Below, piece after piece: positions 1 through 6,960 of a DNA stretch of 17,260 bases (position 1 is its first letter; every line of letters starts with the position of its first letter). The translations under genes were made by a program, and so were the position numbers. Origin of the DNA: an uncultured Clostridium sp. (lineage in GTDB: Bacteria > Bacillota > Clostridia > TANB77 > CAG-508); the NCBI GenBank assembly GCA_900554175.1, contig USGK01000030.1, forward strand, positions 1 to 17,260, read 5' to 3'. Below the pieces are notes generated by a model. The model saw only the letters and a list, made by a program, of their open reading frames with translations. It was not told the origin of the DNA and searched no databases.

Positions 1-27
1 AAACTTAGTGCTAATAAATAAAATTTT

Positions 28-54
28 TTAAGACATTTTCAAAAATGATTGACA
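28..54 (+). repeat. Possible IS terminus at left window edge
   Basis: Read on the minus strand, this stretch starts TGTCAATCATTT and continues to GAAAATGTCTTAA (28-40). A matching arrangement, TGTC, then AAATCATTT, then GAAAATGTCTTAA, occurs on the plus strand at 17226-17258. The two copies point outwards at opposite edges of the window. TGTC-type ends with repeated internal copies resemble IS21-family termini, but no transposase is visible, so the family is only a guess. Confidence 0.4.
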
Positions 55-136
55 TCCCTACATTATCTTGTTTTTAGTTTATGTTAATAAATCTTATTAG
101 ATATTAAATGCTTTTTAATAACACTCTAATTAATAC

Positions 137-181
137 AAAAAATAGATAATTTAAGAATTTTTCATAAATTATCTATTTTTT
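137..181 (-). terminator. Terminator of the mraZ-rsmH-ftsL unit
   Basis: A perfect 17-bp inverted repeat (arms 137-153 and 165-181) encloses an 11-nt loop and ends in runs of A and T on both sides. It can therefore work as an intrinsic terminator in either direction. The ftsL stop codon (173-175) lies inside the stem, so translation and termination are closely juxtaposed. Positions 55-136, beyond it, show no gene that I can support. Confidence 0.8.
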
Positions 182-706
182 AAATATTTTATTTATTATT
201 TTTTGAATCAGGTTTTCATTATTACCTTTATCTTCTTCAATGCTCGACTCAACATAATCTTTCTTATCTAATGTGACATAAACTTTTTGATCATTATTTA
301 ATTTACCCATTCCAAGTTCTTCTTTAGCTTCATTTCCAATATTTCCTAAATTAAGACTTCCCTCTATATTTACTTCTAATTGGCCATTAGATTTTTCAAT
401 TGCTGATAACTCATTCTTTTTATCTTGAATCTCATTAAACCTTTCATTAATCAAAGAATTTCTATAACTTATAATCAACAAAACTGCAAAAATTATGAAA
501 ACTATTGCAATATTTCTATTATGTACTCTTTTTTCTTGTCTTAATCTTTGTTTTCTTTTCTTTTCTTGCTCTTTTGCCCTTTTTTTATTTAACTCTCTTT
601 TCTTTTTTAAATCCCTTTTAATTTGTTCCTTTGTTCTTTTTCTTCTAGGATATTCAGGTTCTATTTTTCTTGGGCTTGTACCATATTGGTAATTATTTAA
701 TGCCAT
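173..706 (-). CDS. ftsL: FtsL-like cell division protein
   Basis: This 177-aa protein has a very Lys/Arg-rich cytoplasmic N-terminus (about residues 12-60), one membrane helix (about 65-81), and an extracytoplasmic coiled-coil-like stretch (about 84-110). It ends in an acidic and then basic tail. This is the FtsL/DivIC architecture: a bitopic divisome protein that links FtsQ/DivIB, FtsB/DivIC and the septal PBP. FtsL proteins are poorly conserved, so the call rests on topology plus position directly after rsmH, with a 45-bp gap. An AGAGGTG ribosome site precedes the ATG. It is the last gene of its unit, because a strong terminator overlaps the stop codon. In many Bacillota a PBP gene follows here; in this genome it does not, and a class B PBP lies upstream of yqeK instead. 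Confidence 0.75.
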   Translation of the reverse strand: MALNNYQYGTSPRKIEPEYPRRKRTKEQIKRDLKKKRELNKKRAKEQEKKRKQRLRQEKRVHNRNIAIVFIIFAVLLIISYRNSLINERFNEIQDKKNELSAIEKSNGQLEVNIEGSLNLGNIGNEAKEELGMGKLNNDQKVYVTLDKKDYVESSIEEDKGNNENLIQKIINKIFKK

Positions 707-751
707 AAAAGTTTATTCACCTCTTTTCTACTTTTGTTTTTTATATTAGTT

Positions 752-1681
752 CTATTTTTTTTCGAAAATTCTAAGCTTCGCACTTTTTGATCTCGAATTC
801 TCTTCTTGTTCTTCTTTACTTGCAATAATTGGTTTTCTATTAACCACTATTCCTTTTTCTTTACATCCACATATGCAATATGGCAAATCCTTTGGACATG
901 TACATATTCCCTTTGCTCTATTCATAGCATTTTTCACAGCTCTATCTTCTAATGAGTGGAATGTAATAACACATAATCTTCCTTTTGATTCCAAACAATC
1001 TATTGAATCTTCAATTGTTTTTTCAAGTGGCTTTATTTCGTTATTTACTTCAATCCTTATTGCTTGAAATGTTCTTTTTGCAGGATGTCCATCTTTTTGC
1101 ATTGCTTTTGGAATAGAATTTTCAATTATTCTTACTAATTCATCTGTTGTCTCTATTTTATTTTTTGCTCTTGCTATACAAATATTTTTCGCAATATTTC
1201 TAGAAAATCTTTCTTCGCCATATTCATAAATTAAATTTGCAAGATGTATTTCACTGTAATTATTTACAACTTCTTCTGCTGTCAGTCTTTGTGTTTTATC
1301 CATCCTCATATCCAATTTATTTGATCCTAAATAGCTAAATCCTCTATTCCTTTCATCTAATTGGTATGAAGATACACCTAAATCAAGCAATATACCATTT
1401 ACTTTATCAATTTTTAAATTTTCTAATATCTTTTTTATATCATCATGATTTCCATGAACATATTTCACATTACTAAATTCTTTTAGATTTTCACTAGCTG
1501 CTGTTAAAGCTTCTTCATCACGATCTATACCTATTAAAATACCTTCTTTATTTAGTCTTTTTGCAATTTCTTTACTATGACCAGCCCCACCTAGTGTACC
1601 ATCAACATATATACCATTTGGAATTATATTTAATCCCTCTATACATTCTGCTAATAAAACTGGCTTATGTTTAAATTCCAC
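752..1681 (-). CDS. rsmH: 16S rRNA m4C1402 methyltransferase RsmH (MraW)
   Basis: RsmH uses S-adenosylmethionine to methylate N4 of cytosine 1402 in the 16S rRNA decoding centre. Motifs seen: N-terminal EFKHKPVLL, SAM-binding VDGTLGGAGHS (about 26-36), GIDRDEEAL (51-59), ILLDLGVSS (97-105), NRGFSY and NKLDMRMD (112-128), AKRTFQAIRIEVNNE (201-215) and ITFHSLEDR (239-247). A Cys cluster lies near 260-273. I chose the GTG at 1681, which gives 309 aa, because the family normally starts at EFKH and GAGG sits 7 nt upstream. An ATG at 1738 with AAAGG upstream would add 19 residues and cannot be excluded. The gene lies between mraZ and ftsL in the standard dcw order, but an unusual 386-bp spacer separates it from mraZ. 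Confidence 0.96.
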   Translation of the reverse strand: MEFKHKPVLLAECIEGLNIIPNGIYVDGTLGGAGHSKEIAKRLNKEGILIGIDRDEEALTAASENLKEFSNVKYVHGNHDDIKKILENLKIDKVNGILLDLGVSSYQLDERNRGFSYLGSNKLDMRMDKTQRLTAEEVVNNYSEIHLANLIYEYGEERFSRNIAKNICIARAKNKIETTDELVRIIENSIPKAMQKDGHPAKRTFQAIRIEVNNEIKPLEKTIEDSIDCLESKGRLCVITFHSLEDRAVKNAMNRAKGICTCPKDLPYCICGCKEKGIVVNRKPIIASKEEQEENSRSKSAKLRIFEKK

Positions 1682-1830
1682 TTCTTCACCTCTATAAATA
1701 TCATTGTAAAAATTTATTAATAAAGCAGCAAACGGCATTTTTTATACCTTTTGCTGCCTTTATATTATCTTAAGCGTTTTTTTCTTATGTACCTTTACTG
1801 CCTTTTCATTAGTACATAAAATTTTTGATA

Positions 1831-2060
1831 CTTTTGTTCATTTTTTCAACTTTGGTATTTTTTTGCTTTTGTATTTTACTTCATCTTTTGTTTCTAAATA
1901 TCTCTTTAGTCTTTTTAATCATTTGTAAAATTAACTTATGTATATTTTTCTTTTGTTTTTCTTCTTTTCCTTTGTAAATATTGTCTTTTGTACACTTTAC
2001 TTTTGTTTTCTCAATTCTTTTGTAATTTAATCTTTTGTATTATTTTATATAAACTTTTGT
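1831..2060 (-). repeat. ACAAAAG motif array in the mraZ-rsmH spacer
   Basis: The non-coding stretch between mraZ and rsmH (1682-2067) contains nine exact copies of ACAAAAG on the transcribed sense (plus-strand CTTTTGT). They start at 1831, 1866, 1885, 1950, 1985, 2000, 2017, 2032 and 2054. Near matches start at 1935 and 1969. Many are 15-19 bp apart. The sequence between copies is AT-rich and mostly unrelated, so this is not a simple tandem duplication of a long unit. No ORF is supported here. It could be a protein or RNA binding array or a decayed microsatellite; I do not know which. Confidence 0.6.
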
Positions 2061-2067
2061 ATAAAAG

Positions 2068-2493
2068 TTATATACCTAACATCGTCATATTTTCTGCAAT
2101 TTCGTCTGCAGAAATTTCGTCATCTTTCGCATTCCATGTAGCTCTATCCCAAATTTCAAGTCTTGTCCCTACTCCTATTATTATTGCCTCTTTCTCTAAT
2201 TTTGCTGCTATTCTTAAATTTGATGGAATTAGAAATCTTCCTTGTTTGTCTAATTCACATTCTGTAGCTCCTGCTAAGAAAAATCTTACAAAATTCCTTG
2301 CATTTTTATCTGATAATGGAAGTGCTTTTAATTTTTCTTCGAAATTTAGCCACTCTTCTGATGAAAAAGCAAATAAACATCCATCTAATCCTTTTGTAAC
2401 TATAAAAGTATCTCCCATGTCTTTCCTTAGTTTTGCAGGCATTGCAATTCTACCCTTTGAATCTAATGTATGTTCATATTCACCAATAAGCAC
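2068..2493 (-). CDS. mraZ: Transcriptional regulator MraZ
   Basis: MraZ is the DNA-binding autoregulator of the division and cell-wall cluster. The 141-aa product has the two expected AbrB-like half domains, each with the diagnostic motif: DSKGR at 11-15 and DKQGR at 82-86. The N-terminus MLIGEYEHTLDSKGRI is typical. The start codon is GTG at 2493, preceded by a GGGGTG ribosome site. Three GTGG boxes at exact 10-bp spacing lie just upstream, and the last overlaps the ribosome site, so autoregulation is likely. It heads the mraZ-rsmH-ftsL unit, which has its own promoter and is separated from yqeK by a terminator. Confidence 0.97.
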   Translation of the reverse strand: MLIGEYEHTLDSKGRIAMPAKLRKDMGDTFIVTKGLDGCLFAFSSEEWLNFEEKLKALPLSDKNARNFVRFFLAGATECELDKQGRFLIPSNLRIAAKLEKEAIIIGVGTRLEIWDRATWNAKDDEISADEIAENMTMLGI

Positions 2494-2505
2494 TTAAATT
2501 TCACC

Positions 2506-2529
2506 CCACTTTTTACCACTTTTCTCCAC
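2506..2529 (-). promoter_or_regulatory. MraZ operator boxes
   Basis: On the minus strand GTGG occurs three times (2526-2529, 2516-2519, 2506-2509), spaced exactly 10 bp apart with A-rich spacers. MraZ proteins are known to bind repeated TGG-type boxes at about one helical turn. The boxes fall downstream of the predicted transcription start. The third overlaps the GGGGTG ribosome site of mraZ, so bound MraZ would sit in the 5' leader. Confidence 0.85.
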
Positions 2530-2538
2530 TACGATTAA

Positions 2539-2567
2539 ATTCTAATACACTTTTTTATATTTTGCAA
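2539..2567 (-). promoter_or_regulatory. Predicted sigma-A promoter for mraZ
   Basis: On the minus strand TTGCAA (2562-2567) is followed after 17 bp by TAGAAT (2539-2544). The expected start of transcription is near 2532, immediately before the first MraZ box. The remainder of the 2494-2649 gap is AT-rich, with no other gene seen. Confidence 0.7.
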
Positions 2568-2649
2568 TAGTTTTTTAAATTTTTTTTTAATTTTTTTATA
2601 ATTTTCTTTATTTATAGTTTAACTATTTTGAATTTTATAAAAAAATATA

Positions 2650-2692
2650 TGAGGGTATTAAAAAAGTTATTAATACTTTTTTAATACCCTCA
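2650..2692 (-). terminator. Terminator after yqeK
   Basis: A perfect 17-bp inverted repeat (2650-2666 and 2676-2692) encloses a 9-nt loop. On the minus strand it is followed by a T-rich tract. The yqeK stop codon TGA (2690-2692) forms the first three bases of the stem. The hairpin separates yqeK from the mraZ unit. Confidence 0.85.
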
Positions 2693-3277
2693 ACATTGAT
2701 CTTCTCTTTTCTCTTTTTCTAATAGAAGATAATTTCTAGTTCTTACTATTTCTTCATAAAATACTTTTCTTTCATTTACAAATTTAGTTATATTATAATC
2801 AATTATTTTTATAATAGCTTCATCTATATCCTTGTAAGCAATATTTCTATAGTACTCGACATCCGCATATGTTCTCGTTTCATCGATTTTATCCGAAACA
2901 TACAAAATTTTTGCAAGCAAAGTCATATTTTCAGTTCCACTTGAATGAACTGCAATTGCATTACACATTTCATCTGTAAAATCATATTCCTTGCGACAAA
3001 TATCCGCAGCTATTTTTCCATGTAATATTTTAGGAATCTTTAATTCTATTTTATCGACTTTAATTTTATTTTCTTTTATATATTTTATGCTTTCTTCTTC
3101 TTTCATTTTTTTGGCTAAATCATGCATCAAGCCTACTTTCTTTGCTTCTTCCACATTTGCACCATATATTTTAGCTAATTTTTCACACATTTTCATTACA
3201 CCAATAGAATGAGCATACCTTTTTTCATCCTGATTCAAATATTTCTTGAGTTCAATTTTTAATTCTTCTAATTCCAT
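2690..3277 (-). CDS. yqeK: HD-domain hydrolase YqeK
   Basis: YqeK is an HD-superfamily hydrolase; family members cleave diadenosine tetraphosphate (Ap4A) symmetrically to ADP. The 195-aa protein shows the metal-ligand pattern: H23 in AHSIGV, H52-D53 in MHDLAK, H86 in LHGKIAAD, H111 in AVHSSG and D129 in LYVSDKIDETR. A GGAG site lies 10 nt before the ATG. In many Bacillota yqeK sits in the nadD-yqeK-rsfS cluster; here it stands alone between the PBP 3' fragment and mraZ. A near-consensus promoter overlaps the PBP stop codon upstream, and a strong hairpin covers its own stop codon. It therefore looks like a single-gene unit that does not depend on transcription through the inserted element. Confidence 0.92.
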   Translation of the reverse strand: MELEELKIELKKYLNQDEKRYAHSIGVMKMCEKLAKIYGANVEEAKKVGLMHDLAKKMKEEESIKYIKENKIKVDKIELKIPKILHGKIAADICRKEYDFTDEMCNAIAVHSSGTENMTLLAKILYVSDKIDETRTYADVEYYRNIAYKDIDEAIIKIIDYNITKFVNERKVFYEEIVRTRNYLLLEKEKREDQC

Positions 3278-3307
3278 TTCAACATTACTCCGTTTTTTAT
3301 TTTTTTC

Positions 3308-3336
3308 ATTATATCTACATTTATTTTATTTGTCAA
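3308..3336 (-). promoter_or_regulatory. Consensus sigma-A promoter for yqeK
   Basis: On the minus strand a perfect TTGACA (3331-3336) is followed after exactly 17 bp by a perfect TATAAT (3308-3313). The -35 box overlaps the TGA stop codon of the PBP 3' fragment (3333-3335). The expected start is about 25 bp before the yqeK ATG. yqeK expression should thus survive the upstream insertion. Confidence 0.85.
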
Positions 3337-3434
3337 TCCTTATTTTCTTCTTCAACAGTTTTTTCTAATTCTAAATATGGTAAAACTTCACTAAAAATTT
3401 GACCTCCAACAGGTGCTGCAACACCACCTCCTTG
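3333..3434 (-). pseudogene. Detached 3' end of the interrupted class B PBP gene
   Basis: This 34-codon open frame has no start of its own. It encodes QGGGVAAPVGGQ, then IFSEVLPYLEL and an acidic tail ending in NKD and TGA. The stretch matches the conserved end of FtsI/SpoVD-type transpeptidases, which normally follows the PTGEGGH motif. That preceding motif is found 4.9 kb away at the end of the PBP ORF (8366 upwards). Joining the two at the shared CA (minus strand, 3434-3433 and 8366-8365) restores one continuous frame. The segment encodes the last helix of the transpeptidase fold. It is presumably untranslated while the element is in place. Confidence 0.93.
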
Positions 3435-3457
3435 TGTTATACGCCGTTTATTGCAGT
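3416..3457. other. Attachment site, left junction (attL/attR half pair)
   Basis: This is the hybrid site between the host PBP 3' end and the element. The core dinucleotide is CA on the minus strand (TG on plus, 3433-3434). The host-side arm CTGCA lies 13-17 bp from the core (3416-3420). The element-side arm lies at 3446-3457 and contains CTGCA, read on the minus strand, 18-22 bp from the core. It pairs with the right junction at 8342-8383. The 70 bp from here to the end of the intact recombinase gene hold no gene. Confidence 0.8.
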
Positions 3458-3504
3458 CAAATATTTATAAAAATAATTTAACAAAACTGCTAAATTTCAA
3501 CATT

Positions 3505-5013
3505 TTAAAGGTTAAAAGTAACTTCAACTCTTAAATCAGAATAAACTTCTATCCTCTTTATAATTTCTTTTAAAAATTCATTAGTAAATTCTTTTCCATT
3601 TTTATAGTCTTCTATTATCCCTTTAATTCTTTCTTCATTTATATTACTATTGTGATTTTCTTGAAATTCTTCTATTTTTGATTTTATAGAATTTATATCT
3701 GACTTTATTTTTTCATATTGTTTTTTAAATTCTTCAATAGTTATAGTTTTATCACATTTTTTTTTATATAAAATGCTTTTTCTTCGTTCTAATTTTTCAA
3801 TTTCATTCTTTAGATTTTTAATATTTTTGTATTCTTCACTATTCTGTTTATAATAATCAATAACTTTATTAGTTGTTTGATTTACTTCAATAAAACTTAA
3901 TCTCTTTTGGACTTCTGTAATTACTATTTCATTTATATGTTTTTCATTTATAAATGCTTTATTTTTACACTTTTCAGGTTTTTTATATACCATACCACAT
4001 TTAAAACCTGCACTATCATATAAATATTTTTTTCCATCTTTAGATTTGAATAATTTATACTGATACTTTGATTTACAATGACCACAATAAAGTAGCCCCT
4101 TTAACAAAAACTGATATGTTGTGCCTTTCTCTTTATGTTTATTGTCTTTTATTTCCTGTACTCTATTATATTGTTCCTTACTAATTATTGCCTCGTGTGT
4201 ATTTTCTTTTATAATCCAAGATTTTCTATCTTTATTTATTTTACAAGTTTTTTTCATATAATTTGTTATATACTTGTTTGTTACCGTATTACCACAATAA
4301 AACGGATTTGATAAAATTGTATTTATAGTTTCTGGACTCCATTTTTTACTTGCATTTTTCATTTTCATATATCTACTAGGATTTTTTATTTTTTTATCAT
4401 TTAAAAAGTTTGCAATTTGTGAGCCTGTTTTTCCTTGTATATACATATCAAATATCATTTTTATGTTTTCTGCCACATCTTCATCTATTTCAATTTGATG
4501 CTTATCATCTTTTTTCTTCTTGTATCCATAAGGTGTATAATGTTCAACATATTGTCCATTATCCCTCATTGCTTTTTTATTTGCTCTTACTTTTTTTGAT
4601 ATATCTGCAATGTAATATTGATTTGCTATTCCTCGTAACATTATTGTATCATCTATTTCATACCTTTCTCCACTATCTAAAAATTCTGTAACTGAAATAA
4701 ACCTTACATCATTATCTGGGAAAAATTTTTCCGTGTACCATCCTGTTTTATTTTTATCACGAGTTAAACGACTAATATCCTTTACTATAACCATATTGAT
4801 ATATCCTCTTGATATATCAAGCATCATTCTATTTAGTCCTGGTCTTGAATCTAATATTCCAGAATAACCATTATCTTCGTATTCTTCAATTATTTTATAT
4901 CCATTTTTTATTGCATAATTAGTTACAATTTCCCTTTGTGCCTCAATGCTATTATTTTCTTCTGGATGTTCTCTTGATAATCTCAAATATATTCCTGCTC
5001 TATATTCTTTCAT
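3505..5013 (-). CDS. Large serine recombinase, intact (probable integrase of the element)
   Basis: This is a site-specific recombinase of the resolvase/invertase superfamily, large serine type. From the ATG at 5013 it has 502 aa. It has the N-terminal catalytic domain with YLRLS (catalytic Ser at residue 13) and KDISRLTRD, then the recombinase domain with the usual TPYGY and the WSPETINTILSNPFYCGN stretch. A zinc ribbon follows (CxxC at about 310-313, then Cys at about 339 and 349), and a C-terminal coiled coil (about 395-455). A TTG at 5031 is possible, but the ATG lies 4 nt after the stop codon of the preceding recombinase, which suggests translational coupling. As the only unbroken recombinase, lying next to the left att junction, it is the likely integrase and excisionase catalytic subunit. 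No separate recombination directionality factor is identified. Confidence 0.93.
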   Translation of the reverse strand: MKEYRAGIYLRLSREHPEENNSIEAQREIVTNYAIKNGYKIIEEYEDNGYSGILDSRPGLNRMMLDISRGYINMVIVKDISRLTRDKNKTGWYTEKFFPDNDVRFISVTEFLDSGERYEIDDTIMLRGIANQYYIADISKKVRANKKAMRDNGQYVEHYTPYGYKKKKDDKHQIEIDEDVAENIKMIFDMYIQGKTGSQIANFLNDKKIKNPSRYMKMKNASKKWSPETINTILSNPFYCGNTVTNKYITNYMKKTCKINKDRKSWIIKENTHEAIISKEQYNRVQEIKDNKHKEKGTTYQFLLKGLLYCGHCKSKYQYKLFKSKDGKKYLYDSAGFKCGMVYKKPEKCKNKAFINEKHINEIVITEVQKRLSFIEVNQTTNKVIDYYKQNSEEYKNIKNLKNEIEKLERRKSILYKKKCDKTITIEEFKKQYEKIKSDINSIKSKIEEFQENHNSNINEERIKGIIEDYKNGKEFTNEFLKEIIKRIEVYSDLRVEVTFNL

Positions 5014-5017
5014 TTTG

Positions 5018-6569
5018 TCACAATTTTTCAAAGATATTATATTTATACATTATATAAATATTATTTTCTATATCTATTTGTATATTATTAATGATTTCTA
5101 TTATAATATCTTTTTCTATTCCTCTCATATTTAATAAATCCTCAATAATATTAATTATTTTTTCTTCATTAAAAATGTTCTTATGTTGTATTTCTAATAT
5201 TTTTATTTGTTTTTTTAATAAATATTTTTGATTTATCTTTTCTTTTTGAAATTTTTTATAATCTTCTTTTTCTAACAAATCATTTTTATAATCAATATAT
5301 AGTTCTTTAATATCTTCTTCTATTTTTTTTAATTCTTTTAAAAGCTCTTTTATCTCATATTTTTTATACGTGCTATTATAAATTTTTTTAATTATTAAAC
5401 TTTTTAGTATTTCTTTATTTATTATTCGTTTTAAGGTTTCTTCTATATTTTTATAAATAATATCATTAAGTATTTTTTCTTTAATTCCTTTGCTTTTTCT
5501 TATGCATTCTCTTCCTTTATATATTTTTAGTCCATTTAAACAACATATATTTTTTGATTTTATTTCATTTGCACTATTTTTTTTATATTCAACTTTCATT
5601 GTCATTTTTGCACCACATTCCTTGCATATTACAATTCCATTTAATTTCCATTCATGTTTTCTTTTTTTTATATTTCTATTTATTGAACGCATTTTTTGAA
5701 CTTTATTAAATAATTCTTCTGTTATTATTGGTTTGTGTGTATTATAAATAATTTTCCATTCATCTTGTGGTACATATTTTACTTTTTTAGATTTATAGCT
5801 TAAATTTATTCTTTTACCATATTCTAAATGTCCTATGTATACTTTATTACTTAATATTTTTCTTAAAGTCTCTTCTCTCCAACAGAATCTTTCTTCTCCA
5901 TTAAATTTTCCGATTTGATGGACTAGGAATTTTACTTTCTTGTAATTCTCTTCTTATATCTTTAATAGATTTGCCTTTACTAAATTCTTCAAAAATTTTT
6001 TTTACAACTATAGCTTCAGTTTCTTTTATTTCTAATATATGTTTATCTTGCTTATTTTTCATATATCCATATGGAGCTATTGCTCCTAAAAACATACCTT
6101 TTTCTTTTCTAGCCCATACACTAGATTTTATTTTTCTTGATATGTCTCTACTATACCAATCATTTATTAATGTTCTAAATTGTATCATATCATTATTAGA
6201 ATTTTTTACTCCAGTATCTACATTATCTAAAACAGATATGTATCTTGTATTTCTTTCAAGAAAATATAATTCTATAAAATAATTTGCTTCAAAACTATTT
6301 CTTGATAATCTTGATAAATCTTTGGTAATTATAGTGTTTATTATTCCATTTTCTAAATCTACTAACATCTTTTGAAAAGCTGGTCTATCAGTATTAAGTC
6401 CTGTATACCCATCATCTATATAATAATCTACTATATAAAATTCTTTTCCTAATTCTTCCACCTTTTTATTTATAATATTTTTTTGACTAATTATACTATC
6501 ACTTACTTCTTTATCTCCATCTTCTTGTGACAATCTTAAATATGCTGCTACTTTATATTTTTCATTCAT
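5018..6569 (-). pseudogene. Second large serine recombinase, frameshifted
   Basis: Two ORFs make one recombinase of about 516 aa. The first (5901-6569) holds the catalytic domain: AAYLRLS with catalytic Ser at residue 14, DDGYTGLNTDRP and KDLSRLSRN, up to IPSPSNRKI. The second frame resumes at NGEERFCWREETLRKILSN, continues through KVQKMRSIN and a zinc ribbon (CKECG, later CC and C), and ends in a long coiled coil at 5018. The frames meet in the run AAAATTTAA (minus strand, 5909-5901). Removing one T there joins them without loss of a residue. The ATG start overlaps the preceding small gene by 8 bp. It could be a real inactivating indel, an assembly error, or, less likely, +1 frameshifting. 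Two different recombinases on one element suggest a former two-subunit system. Confidence 0.88.
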
Positions 6570-6711
6570 CTTTTACACTTCCATTTAATTTTGACAATAC
6601 AAATTCGCATAAAACATCATATAGTTTTTCAATATTGCTTGGATTATCTACACATTTTGATATTACTTTATATTTTTTATTATCTATTTCATATATTTTT
6701 TCTCCCATCAT
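6562..6711 (-). CDS. Small protein preceding the recombinase genes, unknown function
   Basis: This short ORF encodes 49 aa (MMGEKIYEID, then NKKYKVISKC, ending in SVKDE). It is supported by a strong GGAGG site 8 nt before the ATG pair (6711 or 6708). It also has an 8-bp overlap, ATGAATGA, with the start of the frameshifted recombinase, so the two were evidently translated together. It has no membrane segment or known motif. It starts with a beta-like MGEKIYEIDNKKYKVI stretch, and the rest looks helical. Its position suggests an accessory of the recombinases, possibly a regulator of recombination direction, but that is conjecture. Confidence 0.75.
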   Translation of the reverse strand: MMGEKIYEIDNKKYKVISKCVDNPSNIEKLYDVLCEFVLSKLNGSVKDE

Positions 6712-6757
6712 AATATGTCCCTCCTTTTCTTTTTAACAATATTAAAAAATGCAATAT

Positions 6758-6766
6758 TTTATACCA
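6758..6766 (-). promoter_or_regulatory. Possible extended -10 promoter for the recombinase operon
   Basis: On the minus strand TGGTATAAA (an extended -10, TG-N-TATAAA) lies about 45 bp before the 49-aa gene. No good -35 is present at the right spacing. An alternative weak pair, TTGGTA, 17 bp, TAATAT, overlaps it. The assignment is tentative. Confidence 0.35.
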
Positions 6767-6839
6767 ATATTTTTTATTTTTATATATAAGAGCAAAAGCG
6801 GGCATTAATAACATTGGCACTTATTAGAACATTTTAAAG

Positions 6840-6924
6840 TTCGCATCTTTGTTCGTGTGCGAAATTTGCAAAGCAAATTTCTGTGCAACATATTTCTATT
6901 ATAGGAAGTTCAGAAAACTTTCCT
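6840..6924. other. Structured non-coding leader with overlapping inverted repeats
   Basis: Between the toxin terminator and the 49-aa gene (6712-6928) there is no ORF but several dyads. A perfect 9-bp hairpin lies at 6861-6881 (GAAATTTGC, 3 nt, GCAAATTTC). TTCGCA (6840-6845) pairs with TGCGAA (6858-6863), sharing bases with the first hairpin. An imperfect pair, AGGAAGTT and AACTTTCCT, lies near 6903-6924. Mutually exclusive pairings are compatible with an attenuator or with protein binding sites. The stretch is less AT-rich than its surroundings. Confidence 0.45.
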
Positions 6925-6928
6925 AGTA

Positions 6929-6960
6929 TATAAAAAAGCCGATTTCTCGGCTTTTTTATA
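6929..6960 (-). terminator. Terminator after the zeta toxin gene
   Basis: A stem of AAAAAAGCCGA (6932-6942) and TCGGCTTTTTT (6947-6957) with a 4-nt loop extends by three more A/T pairs to 6929-6960. It has a GC-rich top and A/T tracts on both sides, so it can act in both directions. It begins directly after the toxin stop codon and separates the toxin module from the recombinase operon. Confidence 0.93.

Noticed and set aside
1831..2060. CRISPR array
   Set aside because: The repeated unit is only 7 bp with short irregular spacing and no cas genes are present, so it does not fit a CRISPR array.
1988..2497. 169-aa plus-strand ORF over mraZ
   Set aside because: It is the complement of mraZ, whose two DxxGR motifs, operator boxes and promoter are clear. 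The plus-strand product has no family features.
4410..4691. Plus-strand ORFs opposite the recombinases and other genes (for example 4410-4691, 5490-5699, 15864-16316)
   Set aside because: They lie antisense to strongly supported genes, are rich in Phe, Leu, Ser and Tyr as expected from the AT-rich complement, and lack ribosome sites or recognisable domains.
5898..5915. Programmed frameshift in the second recombinase
   Set aside because: A +1 shift from ATT at TAA gives a poor re-pairing, there is no upstream Shine-Dalgarno-like stimulator, and the heptamer is in the wrong phase for -1 slippage. An indel is simpler.
6840..6863. LexA/DinR-type box in the recombinase leader
   Set aside because: GTTCG and CGAAC-like pieces occur, but not in the inverted arrangement with 4-bp spacing required for a Bacillota LexA box.
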